A DNA stretch of 11,371 nt from an uncultured bacterium (GTDB lineage Bacteria; Cyanobacteriota; Vampirovibrionia; Gastranaerophilales; Gastranaerophilaceae). A model generated the notes under the pieces. That model was not told the origin of the DNA and made no database searches. It saw nothing but the letters and a program-made list of their open reading frames with translations. Position 1 is the first letter of the stretch. Every line of letters starts with the position of its first letter. This document shows, piece by piece, positions 1 to 7,395 of the stretch. The stretch spans positions 1 through 11,371 of the forward strand of contig CASELB010000075.1 in the NCBI GenBank assembly GCA_949288685.1. Reading direction: 5' to 3'. Both the position numbers and the translations under genes were made by a program.

Positions 1-627
1 CGGCAAATGTGGGGAGAATACAAGTATTACAATCCCAGCCGTTTCTTAGAAGAAATACCCGGCAAACTCCTTGATGTACAACAATCCAGCGCCGGATATG
101 TGACAAGAACATTTAAGAGCGCTGTTGATAAAATTAAAACAGGGAAGTCAACATTTGACAGCGACGGGTACGTTAAACCCGTAAGCGGATTTGGCAGTAA
201 TTTTACGGCTCCCGGGACTAAAAGAGTTCCTGATACAACAAGCAGCCGCAACAATTCTTCCTACGCAAAACGTCCGCAAATGTCACCTGCCAGAACTATC
301 CTTGTTAAGTCTCAAAAAAATATAGAAAAAAGTAAAGAACGCGCAGATAAATTCTTTGAGGACAATGCCATAAAACGTATGCTTGAAGAAAAACGAAAAA
401 ACGAAAAAGCTCAGGAAGAACTTGCCCATCAGAAAGAACAAGAAATCTCATCAGGACATGTTGAATATTACTTCAATGAAGGGGAACGGGTTTTCCATGA
501 AAAACTTGGAATAGGGCACATTGTTGAAGTTATACAGGTCGGTTCAAGTACAATGTATACAATAGATTTTGGCGCCAAAGGCAAAAAAGCAATGGATGCA
601 AGTTACGCAAAACTTAAAAAATTCTAA
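1..627 (+). CDS. pcrA: PcrA/UvrD-type DNA helicase, C-terminal part (5' end outside window)
   Basis: This is the last 208 residues of a superfamily 1A DNA helicase, the ATP-driven 3'-5' motor used in repair and in clearing proteins from DNA. The frame is open from base 1, so the gene starts upstream and all ATPase motifs are out of view. The visible start (MWGEYKYYNPSRFLEEIP, from base 7) matches the segment just after the helicase core, where family members read roughly 'NPPSRFLxEIP'. A Ser/Thr/Asn-rich linker follows, then a highly charged, probably coiled-coil stretch (about residues 103-150). A small Tudor-like C-terminal domain (about 153-208) contains the signature GERVFHEKLGIGHIVEV; in PcrA this domain contacts RNA polymerase. 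The ATG at base 7 is internal, not a start. UvrD and PcrA cannot be told apart from this end. An mscS gene follows 18 bases later on the same strand. Confidence 0.88.
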   Translation, partial: RQMWGEYKYYNPSRFLEEIPGKLLDVQQSSAGYVTRTFKSAVDKIKTGKSTFDSDGYVKPVSGFGSNFTAPGTKRVPDTTSSRNNSSYAKRPQMSPARTILVKSQKNIEKSKERADKFFEDNAIKRMLEEKRKNEKAQEELAHQKEQEISSGHVEYYFNEGERVFHEKLGIGHIVEVIQVGSSTMYTIDFGAKGKKAMDASYAKLKKF

Positions 628-645
628 ATATAGGAGATAAAAAAT

Positions 646-1497
646 ATGGATTTTGATTCAAAAGCTGCAGACGCAGCCGCAAAATTTTTTCTTACTCACA
701 AAGCATTAATTTTCAGCATTATTGTAAACGTTATAATTATTTATATCGCAATAAAAGCACTGGATTTATTATACACAAAAGTACAGGACAAACTTAAAAA
801 TCATAAAAATGAAGCTCCTATATTAAGACTTGTTCCGGTTTTAATAAAGGTCTTTAAAATCCTTATTATCTTCTTAATAATTGCATCATTTCTTCAATCT
901 AACGGATATTCGGTAACCTCGCTTATAGCAGGTTTCGGTATTGTCGGTATGACTGTCGGTTTTGCAGCAAAAGAAACAATTGCAAATGTTTTCGGCTCTT
1001 TTGCGGTTATCTGGGATAAAGTTTATAAAGTCGGCGACTTTATACGGTTTAACGGAATGGAAGGCACCGTAAAAGATATAAATTTCCGTTCAACAAAACT
1101 GGTTACAATGGATAACTATATTATTAATATTCCAAACAATATTATGGCAGACTCCGCCATAACAAACATAACAACAATAAAAGCACGCAGAATAGACATG
1201 TTGATTGGCATTGAATACTCAACATCCAATGAAAAAATTGCGCGCGCGGTTGAAATATTAAAATCCGTATCTATTGATAACCCTGACGTTGAAGATGATC
1301 CGCTGGCATTTGTCAGTTCGTTAGACGACAGCCAGATTACACTGAGACTGTATGTTAATACCAGAACAAAAATATGGGCGGAATTTTGTCTCATAAAAGA
1401 TGCCGTTATAAGAGAAATTATTAGAAGATTCCGGGAAGAAGGAATAGAATTTGCCTTCCCGTCACAAACCGTATACGTTCAAAAAGATGAAAATTAA
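646..1497 (+). CDS. mscS: Small-conductance mechanosensitive channel (MscS family)
   Basis: Predicted inner-membrane channel that opens under membrane tension and releases solutes during hypo-osmotic shock. At 283 residues it is close to E. coli MscS (286). Three hydrophobic segments are visible: about 18-43, 62-84 and the pore helix from about 91. The pore helix has the family's glycine/alanine-rich pattern (GFGIVGMTVGFAAKE, 96-110) followed by the kinked TM3b (TIANVFGSF). The beta domain begins at VGDFIRFNGMEGTVKDI (119-135), and a soluble alpha/beta domain runs to the end with the usual IPNNIM segment. An AGGAG at 632-636 lies 9 bases before the ATG, so the start is well supported. It sits 18 bases after the helicase gene and overlaps rlmH by 11 bases, consistent with one transcript. 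Family assignment is secure; ion preference and gating are not visible from sequence. Confidence 0.95.
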   Translation: MDFDSKAADAAAKFFLTHKALIFSIIVNVIIIYIAIKALDLLYTKVQDKLKNHKNEAPILRLVPVLIKVFKILIIFLIIASFLQSNGYSVTSLIAGFGIVGMTVGFAAKETIANVFGSFAVIWDKVYKVGDFIRFNGMEGTVKDINFRSTKLVTMDNYIINIPNNIMADSAITNITTIKARRIDMLIGIEYSTSNEKIARAVEILKSVSIDNPDVEDDPLAFVSSLDDSQITLRLYVNTRTKIWAEFCLIKDAVIREIIRRFREEGIEFAFPSQTVYVQKDEN

Positions 1498-1957
1498 AAT
1501 AATAGCACCGGGAAAATTAAAAGAAAATTATATAAAAAACGGTACAGCGGAATTTCTTAAACGGGTTCAGCCGTATTGTACCGTTGAAATAATTGAAATA
1601 AAACCCGAACAGGTTTATGAAGAATCCCTGATTGAAAAATCGCTTGATATTGAGGCTGAAAGGATTTTAAATTGTATAAAACCGGAGAATTTTGTAATAA
1701 CACTGGAAATTAACGGGAAACAACTATCATCGGAAGAGTTTGCTGATAAAATAAACAAAATTAACCACTCAGGCACAGGAGAATTGATTTTTGTAATAGG
1801 CTCATCTCATGGACTATCGCCCAAAGTATCACAGAGAGCAAATTTTAAACTAAGCATTTCAAAAATGACATTCTTACACGAGTTTGCCAGACTAATACTT
1901 GCAGAACAAATTTATAGAGCGTTTAAAATTATTAAAAACGAAACTTACCATAAATAA
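1487..1957 (+). CDS. rlmH: 23S rRNA (pseudouridine(1915)-N(3))-methyltransferase RlmH
   Basis: SPOUT-class methyltransferase that methylates N3 of pseudouridine 1915 in helix 69 of 23S rRNA, using S-adenosylmethionine, on assembled 70S ribosomes. The 156-residue product matches the usual length (E. coli 155). The N-terminus MKIKIIAPGKLKENY is typical. The SAM-binding knot loop appears as FVIGSSHGLSPKV (102-114), and the diagnostic C-terminus is present (HEFARLILAEQIYRAFKII, then YHK at the end). Most homologues have a second glycine where this one has the first serine of GSSHG. I chose the ATG at 1487 over an upstream in-frame TTG at 1451, because the family begins at MKIKII and the longer form would lie deep inside mscS. 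The gene starts 11 bases before the mscS stop codon and has only a weak A/G-rich ribosome site, so translational coupling to mscS is likely. Confidence 0.95.
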   Translation: MKIKIIAPGKLKENYIKNGTAEFLKRVQPYCTVEIIEIKPEQVYEESLIEKSLDIEAERILNCIKPENFVITLEINGKQLSSEEFADKINKINHSGTGELIFVIGSSHGLSPKVSQRANFKLSISKMTFLHEFARLILAEQIYRAFKIIKNETYHK

Positions 1958-1982
1958 ATTGTCAGAGATTTCAAAATAAGTG

Positions 1983-2028
1983 CAGAATGGCAGGAATAAC
2001 ATGTCACCCTGAACTCGTTTCAGGGTCT
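1983..2028 (+). repeat. 46-bp perfect direct repeat, copy 1
   Basis: Begins CAGAATGGCAGG and ends TTTCAGGGTCT. It is identical over 46 bases to 2144-2189. The copy joins the right half of one palindromic unit to the left half of the next, so the identical block spans a unit junction. That suggests a recent duplication of two units rather than independent insertions. Confidence 0.9.
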
Positions 2029-2143
2029 AATACAAGACTTGTGAGAGATGCTGAAACAAGTTCAGCATGACAGAAAAGAATATGTCACCTTGAATTTATT
2101 TTAGGATATAAAACAACTCTTACACGAGGTTACGAAACAAGTT

Positions 2144-2189
2144 CAGAATGGCAGGAATAACATGTCACCCTGAACTCGTTTCAGGGTCT
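2144..2189 (+). repeat. 46-bp perfect direct repeat, copy 2
   Basis: Second identical copy, offset 161 bases from copy 1, which equals two array periods. The unit between them is more diverged (for example CCTTGAATTTATTTTAGG in place of CCCTGAACTCGTTTCAGGG). Confidence 0.9.
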
Positions 2190-2233
2190 TAAGCAAGCCT
2201 TGTAAAAATACTGAAACGCACCTCGCAATAAAT

Positions 2234-2263
2234 AAAAATCCCGAAATAAATTTCGGGATTTTT
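2234..2263. terminator. Bidirectional intrinsic terminator between convergent units
   Basis: Perfect 13-bp inverted repeat AAAAATCCCGAAA / TTTCGGGATTTTT around the loop TAAA. Both strands give a hairpin with a U-run, so it can end the plus-strand mscS-rlmH transcript and the minus-strand oad operon, whose last stop codon lies 24 bases away. Confidence 0.92.
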
Positions 2264-2287
2264 ACATATTGATTAAGCTGTATAACC

Positions 2288-3463
2288 TTACTTACAAAGA
2301 GCAAGCAGCACACCGGCGGCAACTGCAGAACCGATTACACCTGCAACATTTGGTCCCATAGCGTGCATCAACAAATAGTTCTGACTGTTATATTCAAGAC
2401 CTACCTTATTAGAAACACGTGCTGCCATAGGAACGGCTGATACACCGGCAGACCCGATAAGCGGATTTATTTTCTCTTTTATAAACAAATTCATAATCTT
2501 TGCCATAATAACGCCACCAGCCGTTGCCAGTGAAAACGCCATAATGCCAAGGAACAAAATAAACAGAGTCTGCACAGTTAAAAACTGTTCTGCCGAGAGT
2601 TTTGAACCAACAGACAGTCCTAAGAAAATAGTTACAATATTAATCAATGCATTCTGCATAGTATCAGAAAGTCTTTCAACAACACCGCACTCTTTACAAA
2701 GGTTACCAAAAGTGAGAGCTCCGACAAGCGGACACGCATCAGGAAGTAAAATTACACAAAGGAGAAGAACCGTAAGCGGAAACACGATTTTTTCACGTTT
2801 AGAAACCTCTCTTAATTGTTTCATTTCTATCTTTCTCTCTTCCGCCGTTGTAAGCATTTTCATTATTGGCGGTTGAATTACCGGTACAAGTGCCATATAT
2901 GAATACGCTGCAACCGCTATCGCTCCCAAAAGTTCCGGTGCCAGTTTACTTGTAACAAATATTGATGTCGGACCGTCAGCTCCGCCGATAATACCTATTG
3001 CCCCCGACTGCGGCAGGGTAAACCCGAATAAGCACAAAGCCATAAGCAGTGCACCAAATATACCAAATTGGGCTGCACCACCCAATAATGCCGTTTTAGG
3101 ATTAGCAATCAACGGACCAAAGTCTGTCATTGCCCCGACCCCCATAAATATGATTAACGGGAATAAACCTTTATGAATACCCGCTTCATAAATAATTCCC
3201 AAAAATCCATGAGCACCCGCCATATCGCAAACAGGAATATTAGACAACAAACCACCGAATGCAATCGGCACAAGTAACAGAGGTTCAAATTGTTTTTTAA
3301 TACCAAGCCACAGCAGGAACAGACATACTAAAATCATAATAATATGTCCGTACTGATGCATAAATTGCTCGGCAGCAGATGAGATACCGGGATCAGGCGC
3401 AAGAACGAAATTTGCTATACCTGTTGATGCCCATAGACTTTTAAAACCTTCTAACAAATTCAT
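2288..3463 (-). CDS. oadB: Oxaloacetate decarboxylase, Na+-translocating beta subunit
   Basis: Membrane subunit that decarboxylates carboxybiotin and uses the energy to export Na+. The 391 residues are rich in hydrophobic helices. The hallmark loop IIGGADGPTSIF (158-169) is present; its aspartate (D163) corresponds to Asp203 of Klebsiella OadB, which is essential for Na+ transport in that enzyme. The other conserved segments also match: NPKTALLGGAAQFGIF (121-136), VPVIQPPIMKML (193-204), GSAGVSAVPMAARV (337-350) and the C-terminal HAMGPNVAGVIGSAVAAG (367-384). OadB, GcdB and MmdB are paralogues. The oxaloacetate assignment rests on the adjacent oadA, whose carboxyltransferase type is not used by the acyl-CoA decarboxylases. 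An AAAGGG at 3471-3476 sits 7 bases before the ATG. It is the last gene of the operon, 14 bases after the oadA stop. Confidence 0.94.
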   Translation of the reverse strand: MNLLEGFKSLWASTGIANFVLAPDPGISSAAEQFMHQYGHIIMILVCLFLLWLGIKKQFEPLLLVPIAFGGLLSNIPVCDMAGAHGFLGIIYEAGIHKGLFPLIIFMGVGAMTDFGPLIANPKTALLGGAAQFGIFGALLMALCLFGFTLPQSGAIGIIGGADGPTSIFVTSKLAPELLGAIAVAAYSYMALVPVIQPPIMKMLTTAEERKIEMKQLREVSKREKIVFPLTVLLLCVILLPDACPLVGALTFGNLCKECGVVERLSDTMQNALINIVTIFLGLSVGSKLSAEQFLTVQTLFILFLGIMAFSLATAGGVIMAKIMNLFIKEKINPLIGSAGVSAVPMAARVSNKVGLEYNSQNYLLMHAMGPNVAGVIGSAVAAGVLLALCK

Positions 3464-3477
3464 TTCTTTTCCCTTTC

Positions 3478-5268
3478 TTAACCCACTGTTGCAAGCAATT
3501 GACCGGTTATGACCTTGTCCCCCTGCTCAACTTCTATCGATTTAACAATACCGGCAACAGGTGACTTAACTTCTGTTTCCATCTTCATAGCTTCCAGAAC
3601 AAGAATTACATCACCCTCAGAAATTTCATCCCCCACAGATACACAGGTTCTGAGAATAACGCCCGGAAGTGCCGCATTAACCGGTTTACCCTCTCCGTTT
3701 GAAGATGATACTTCATTTTCAATACCTTCCTTAACATTAACAGAGTATTCTTTACCGTTAACCACAGCTTTACTGCCACCTTCAAGTTTAATGGCATACT
3801 TTTTACCGTTAACCGAAACAGTATATTCAGAACCCGATTTAGAAACCGGTGCACATTCTGATTTCGGACAATTTTTACGAACACCGATTTGCCCTTTGCC
3901 CTGAAGGAACATAATACCTTTTTCTTTGCAGGCTCCTGCAATAAATATATTTTCTTCAGTTTGCTCAAGACCGGCTTCTGCAAGCATTTTCTTAGCTGCA
4001 TCAATACCTTTATTCGGGTCTTTGTCATTAATATCTACAACCTTTTCCGTTGTCGGCTGCAATCCTAACTGTTCTGATGCAATCTTTACAACTTCTGCGT
4101 CCGGTTCGCAAGGAGTTTTGCCAAAATAACCGAGTACCATTTTCCCGTAACCTTCTGCAATTTTCTTCCATGAACCAAACATTACATTATTAAATGCTTG
4201 TTGGAAATAGAATTGAGAAACAGGTGTTACAGATGTACCAAATCCGCCTTTTTCAACAACCTCTTCCATCGCTGCAACTATTTGAGGATATTTATCCATA
4301 ATACCGTTATCACGGAGCATTTGCGTATTAGCTGTCAACGCCCCGCCGGGGAGAGGAGACTGAATAATCATCGGATTAACCGCAAGCGCCTCCGGCGGCA
4401 TAAAGTAATCTTTCATACATTCTTTAAAGATTTCTTCTGTTTCAAGAATTTTCTTGATATCAATACCTAAATCATATTCTGTTCCTTTAAGAGCGTGCCA
4501 CATAGAAACAATATCAGGCTGCGCCGTCCCGCCGGAAACAGGCTTCATAGCAAGGTCAATACCATCCGCTCCGCCGTCAAGAGCTGCAAGATACGCTGCA
4601 AGTCCTGTTCCGGCTGTCTCATGAGAGTGGAACCTGATATGAGCTTCCGAACCTAAAATTTCTCTTGTCCGTTTAATAGTTTCATAAACTTTTCTTGGTG
4701 ATGAAGTTCCTGACGCATCCTTAAACGCTAATGACGTAAACGGAATCCCCGCATCAAGTATTGAACGCAGTACTCTTTCATAAAAAGCAACATCATGCGC
4801 ACCTGTGCAGCCAATGGGAAGTTCCATCATTGTAATTGTAACTTCGTGATTTAAACCGTTATCCACAATACATTGACCTGAATAAATAAGGTTATTTACA
4901 TCATTTAACGCGTCAAAGTTTCTAATCGTAGTAATGCCGTGTTTCTTAAACATTTTTGCGTGAAGATTAATCATATCACGCGGCTGAGAATCAAGCCCTA
5001 CAACATTAACACCGCGCGCTAAAGATTGAAGATTAATGTCAGGACCAACTGCCGCTCTTATTTTATCCATTGTATCAAATGCATTTTCATTACAATAAAA
5101 TATCGGAGATTGAAATCTGGCACCGCCGGCGACTTCAAAATGTTTAATTCCCGCATCAACTGCTGACTTCAATGCCGGAAGAAAATCATCAACAAACACT
5201 CTTGCACCGTATACCGACTGAAAACCATCACGGAATGATGTGTCCATAACCTTAATCTGTTTTGTCAT
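3478..5268 (-). CDS. oadA: Oxaloacetate decarboxylase alpha subunit (carboxyltransferase + biotin carrier)
   Basis: Cytoplasmic subunit that transfers the carboxyl group of oxaloacetate to its own biotin, giving pyruvate and carboxybiotin for OadB. Of 596 residues, the DRE-TIM barrel carboxyltransferase domain covers about 5-290. It shows DTSFRDGFQS (9-18, metal-binding aspartate and arginine), the active-site lysine in AFKDASG (K183) and the metal ligands HSH (H214, H216). The conserved post-barrel domain reaches about 465 (PGGALTANTQM, GGFGTSVTPVSQ). A hydrophilic linker with two VNGKxY repeats follows, then a biotinyl domain (about 531-596) with EAMKMET and the biotin-accepting K562. The barrel opening has RDGFQS where the best-known enzymes have RDAHQS. 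Pyruvate carboxylase subunit B has the same domains, but oadG and oadB on either side favour the decarboxylase. AGAGAGGA at 5278-5285 precedes the ATG, 30 bases after oadG. Confidence 0.93.
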   Translation of the reverse strand: MTKQIKVMDTSFRDGFQSVYGARVFVDDFLPALKSAVDAGIKHFEVAGGARFQSPIFYCNENAFDTMDKIRAAVGPDINLQSLARGVNVVGLDSQPRDMINLHAKMFKKHGITTIRNFDALNDVNNLIYSGQCIVDNGLNHEVTITMMELPIGCTGAHDVAFYERVLRSILDAGIPFTSLAFKDASGTSSPRKVYETIKRTREILGSEAHIRFHSHETAGTGLAAYLAALDGGADGIDLAMKPVSGGTAQPDIVSMWHALKGTEYDLGIDIKKILETEEIFKECMKDYFMPPEALAVNPMIIQSPLPGGALTANTQMLRDNGIMDKYPQIVAAMEEVVEKGGFGTSVTPVSQFYFQQAFNNVMFGSWKKIAEGYGKMVLGYFGKTPCEPDAEVVKIASEQLGLQPTTEKVVDINDKDPNKGIDAAKKMLAEAGLEQTEENIFIAGACKEKGIMFLQGKGQIGVRKNCPKSECAPVSKSGSEYTVSVNGKKYAIKLEGGSKAVVNGKEYSVNVKEGIENEVSSSNGEGKPVNAALPGVILRTCVSVGDEISEGDVILVLEAMKMETEVKSPVAGIVKSIEVEQGDKVITGQLLATVG

Positions 5269-5298
5269 TGTTATATATCCTCTCTTGGTTAATAATAA

Positions 5299-5562
5299 TT
5301 ATTTTTTTAACATTGCAGAAAGCACGGCAACCGCTATATCTGCATCATCAGTTACCTTTTTGGCTGTCTTTTTTACAACTTCCGGAACTTCCTCCGGGAA
5401 ATATTTATTCAAAAATATTACAACTCCGGACATTAAATGCATAACTAAAATCATAATACACAGAAATACCAAAACCGTTCCCATGCCAATAACCATCAAA
5501 TTTAGTGCATCAGCAATATTAGAGGTAAACGTTTCACATAATCTGCACAATACTTCATTCAT
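5299..5562 (-). CDS. oadG: Oxaloacetate decarboxylase gamma subunit
   Basis: Small 87-residue membrane protein that in known complexes holds the alpha and beta subunits together. One membrane helix (about 21-46) contains GMGTVLVFL, the typical OadG motif. The short cytoplasmic tail ends DDADIAVAVLSAMLKK, matching the D-x-IAVA pattern seen at OadG C-termini. In Klebsiella the tail binds Zn2+ and OadA; no obvious His/Cys cluster is seen here. I chose the ATG at 5562 because AGGAG (5570-5574) lies 7 bases upstream. A GTG at 5580 would put that ribosome site inside the gene. The ATG overlaps the birA stop as ATGA, so the two are probably translationally coupled. Short and fast-evolving, but position and motif make the call firm. 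Confidence 0.87.
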   Translation of the reverse strand: MNEVLCRLCETFTSNIADALNLMVIGMGTVLVFLCIMILVMHLMSGVVIFLNKYFPEEVPEVVKKTAKKVTDDADIAVAVLSAMLKK

Positions 5563-6284
5563 AAAATGTCTCCTATCCACAATGTTGTAGTTTGCCCGTT
5601 ATTTTCTTTTAATACCAGAGTGCCCGCATCCGTAACATCAACAGCCTCACCCTCTATTACGCGGTCAATTCCGGCGACTTTGATAGTTTGGTTAATAAAT
5701 GAAGATTTTGATAAATATTCTTTTCTTATTAATGAAAAACCTTCACTTAAAAATTTATCATAATACAAAAAAAAGTTTGAATAAAGTTTTTTTAGAAATT
5801 CCTCTTTATCAATACACCTTCCAAGTTCCAGCGCTATAGATGATGCCGGTTTCTCTATATCAGAAAACAGTTCCTTTCCTGCATTTATATTTACACCGAT
5901 ACCAAGAACTATACCTGCTAACTCCTCGCCTCTGACAGAGCTTTCGGACAAAATACCGGCAATCTTTTTCCCGTTTACTAAAACATCATTTGCCCATTTT
6001 ATCTTTGGAACAAGACCGTATTTTTCAACCACACGGGACAATATAACAGAGAGATATTGCGTAAGATTTGCATAAACCGGCTTAAATGTTTTGGCGGGTT
6101 TCAAAACAAACGACATATAAATATTATCTTCTCCCACAAATTTCCATTGTCGGTCAAACCGCCCTCTGCCCGCCATTTGCCTGTATGTATAAACAATCGT
6201 CCTGTCCTCAATTTCATCCAGATGTTCTTTGGCAAACAGATTGGTCGAATTAACTTCTTCAAGATAAATTTTTTTAATATCCAT
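5559..6284 (-). CDS. birA: Biotin--[acetyl-CoA-carboxylase/decarboxylase] ligase, no repressor domain
   Basis: Makes biotinyl-AMP from biotin and ATP and transfers biotin to the lysine of carrier domains, here most plausibly K562 of the neighbouring OadA. The 241 residues start directly in the catalytic domain (EEVNSTNLFAK, 9-19). There is no N-terminal helix-turn-helix, so it is a monofunctional (group I) ligase and cannot repress biotin genes as E. coli BirA does. Key motifs are the biotinyl-AMP loop GRGRFDRQW (39-47), KWANDVLVNGKKIAGIL (96-112) with the biotin-site lysine, and VLGIGVNIN (126-134). The SH3-like C-terminal domain (about 205-241) ends in the usual tryptophan-containing strand. 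The ATG at 6284 has only a poor ribosome site, and the pfkB-type gene ends 23 bases upstream. The stop overlaps oadG. Confidence 0.93.
   Translation of the reverse strand: MDIKKIYLEEVNSTNLFAKEHLDEIEDRTIVYTYRQMAGRGRFDRQWKFVGEDNIYMSFVLKPAKTFKPVYANLTQYLSVILSRVVEKYGLVPKIKWANDVLVNGKKIAGILSESSVRGEELAGIVLGIGVNINAGKELFSDIEKPASSIALELGRCIDKEEFLKKLYSNFFLYYDKFLSEGFSLIRKEYLSKSSFINQTIKVAGIDRVIEGEAVDVTDAGTLVLKENNGQTTTLWIGDIL
5570..5574 (-). promoter_or_regulatory. Shine-Dalgarno site fixing the oadG start
   Basis: AGGAG on the minus strand, 7 bases before the ATG at 5562 and inside the 3' end of birA. It decides for the ATG against the GTG at 5580. Confidence 0.85.
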
Positions 6285-6307
6285 TTATGAAAAACAACCT
6301 TGTTATA

Positions 6308-7357
6308 TTATACAAGTGTAAAAGTATACTCAGGAGAAGCCTCCAATTTAGCCTCTATCTGTTCAAAATTTAAAAACCCTTCCGAAGCCCCGAATACAGA
6401 AACTACAGCCGCCGAATTAACCGATGCATACATCAGAGCTTTACCGATATTAAGTTTTGTTCTGCCAAGTGCTGCGCAAAACGTTGATGCAAAAGCATCA
6501 CCGGCGCCTAAAGTAGAAACCACGGGTGACGGGAAAGTAGGACAATAATAATATTTCATTCCGTCATACGCATACGCACCTTTTGAACCGTCAGTAATTA
6601 CAATAACCTGATATTCCTGAACTTTCAATTTTTCAAGCATTTTTTTGATATCAGGGTGGATTAATTCCTGTGAAAACTTTTCTGTTTTTGTATCAGGACG
6701 AACAACTATTCCGCTGCACATAGACGCCTCTTCTCTGTTCATCACAACAATATTGGCAACCTCAAGAAGTTTCTTTATATGTTCAAACCCTTTCTTTAAA
6801 CTCGTTGTTCCGGCATTAAAACACACTTTTACACCGTGCTCATGAGCAAACTTGACTAACGGTTCCAGAACTTTATTAGATTCACCGTTCAACGGAGCAA
6901 TATAAAGAAGTCTTGCTTTTTTTATTAAATCAAAATTAATATCATCAATATTTATTAATGAATTGGCGCCACGATGTGCAAGAACGGTTCTATCCCCCTG
7001 AAAACTTACAAGTATAATTGAAAACCCTGTTGAAACGTCTTTGTTTTGAACAACACCTGTTAAATCAACCCTGGTTTTTCTAAGCGCATCAAAAATACCC
7101 GCTGAATAAATATCATCCCCAACTTTAAAAATTGCAGAAGTCTTTAGCCCGAGATTTGCCAGATTGATTGCTGTATTTAAGCCTCCACCGCCAATATTAG
7201 TTGCAAAACTTGTCATATCAATCTTAGAACCGTAAGGATAACTCATAAAGTCAGAACTTTTATTTTTGGAACATACTGACACAATATTTGCTTCATCACT
7301 CTCTACAAATACATCCATTGTAGCACTTCCTATTGTGACAACATCAATCTCTGACAT
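6308..7357 (-). CDS. PfkB-family carbohydrate/nucleoside kinase
   Basis: Ribokinase-fold kinase that phosphorylates a sugar or nucleoside with ATP. Of 349 residues, the N-terminal signature is TNIGGGGLNTAINLANLG (53-70), which helps bind substrate. The C-terminal signature is STLGAGDAFASTF (281-293); its GAGD anion hole holds the catalytic base D287. NREEASM (207-213) is the usual NxxE-type region and ITDGSKGAYAY (254-264) the strand before the ATP site. The substrate cannot be read from sequence; ribokinase, fructokinase, adenosine kinase and others share these motifs. A strong AGGAGG (7362-7367) precedes the ATG. It is the first gene of the operon and is driven by the promoter at 7396-7424. 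No metabolic link with oxaloacetate decarboxylase is obvious, so it may simply share the transcript. Confidence 0.92.
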   Translation of the reverse strand: MSEIDVVTIGSATMDVFVESDEANIVSVCSKNKSSDFMSYPYGSKIDMTSFATNIGGGGLNTAINLANLGLKTSAIFKVGDDIYSAGIFDALRKTRVDLTGVVQNKDVSTGFSIILVSFQGDRTVLAHRGANSLINIDDINFDLIKKARLLYIAPLNGESNKVLEPLVKFAHEHGVKVCFNAGTTSLKKGFEHIKKLLEVANIVVMNREEASMCSGIVVRPDTKTEKFSQELIHPDIKKMLEKLKVQEYQVIVITDGSKGAYAYDGMKYYYCPTFPSPVVSTLGAGDAFASTFCAALGRTKLNIGKALMYASVNSAAVVSVFGASEGFLNFEQIEAKLEASPEYTFTLV

Positions 7358-7395
7358 ACTTCCTCCTCTTTTTCTGCCGTGTAATATCTAAACCC

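Larger units (their letters stand above)
1965..2217 (+). repeat. Tandem array of nested palindromic repeats, about 80-bp period
   Basis: Each unit runs from TGTCA to TGACA (or TGGCA) and is itself an inverted repeat: a left hairpin, a short spacer, and a right hairpin complementary to the left one. Unit 1 spans 2002-2072. Its left hairpin is CCCTGAA/TTCAGGG around CTCGT (2007-2025) and its right hairpin is GCTGAA/TTCAGC around ACAAG (2050-2066). Unit 2 spans 2083-2153, also 71 bases, and is degraded. Unit 3 starts at 2163 and breaks off after CTGAAAC (2217). A right half alone precedes unit 1 (about 1965-1992). Left ends fall at 2002, 2083 and 2163; right ends at 1992, 2072 and 2153. It fills the gap between the rlmH stop and the shared terminator and holds no gene. 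Dispersed palindromes of this general look are common in bacterial intergenic DNA; family membership here is inference. Confidence 0.85.

Noticed and set aside
1451..1486. TTG at 1451 as an upstream start of rlmH.
   Set aside because: It would add 12 non-homologous residues within mscS; the family starts at MKIKII.
1983..2189. Direct repeats that might suggest a short CRISPR array.
   Set aside because: The repeats are nested palindromes with an about 80-base period, the parts between them are diverged copies rather than unique spacers, and no cas gene is present.
3509..4028. Long open frames on both strands overlapping oadA (plus 3509-3904, minus 3606-4028).
   Set aside because: They are out-of-frame shadows of oadA with low-complexity translations and no ribosome sites.
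5563..5580. GTG at 5580 as the start of oadG, adding six residues.
   Set aside because: The AGGAG site would fall inside the coding region, while the ATG at 5562 has ideal spacing and overlaps the birA stop.
6307..6312. Minus-strand TATAAT at the end of the kinase gene, as a promoter for birA.
   Set aside because: No acceptable -35 box lies 16-18 bases upstream, and the gene spacing fits an operon.
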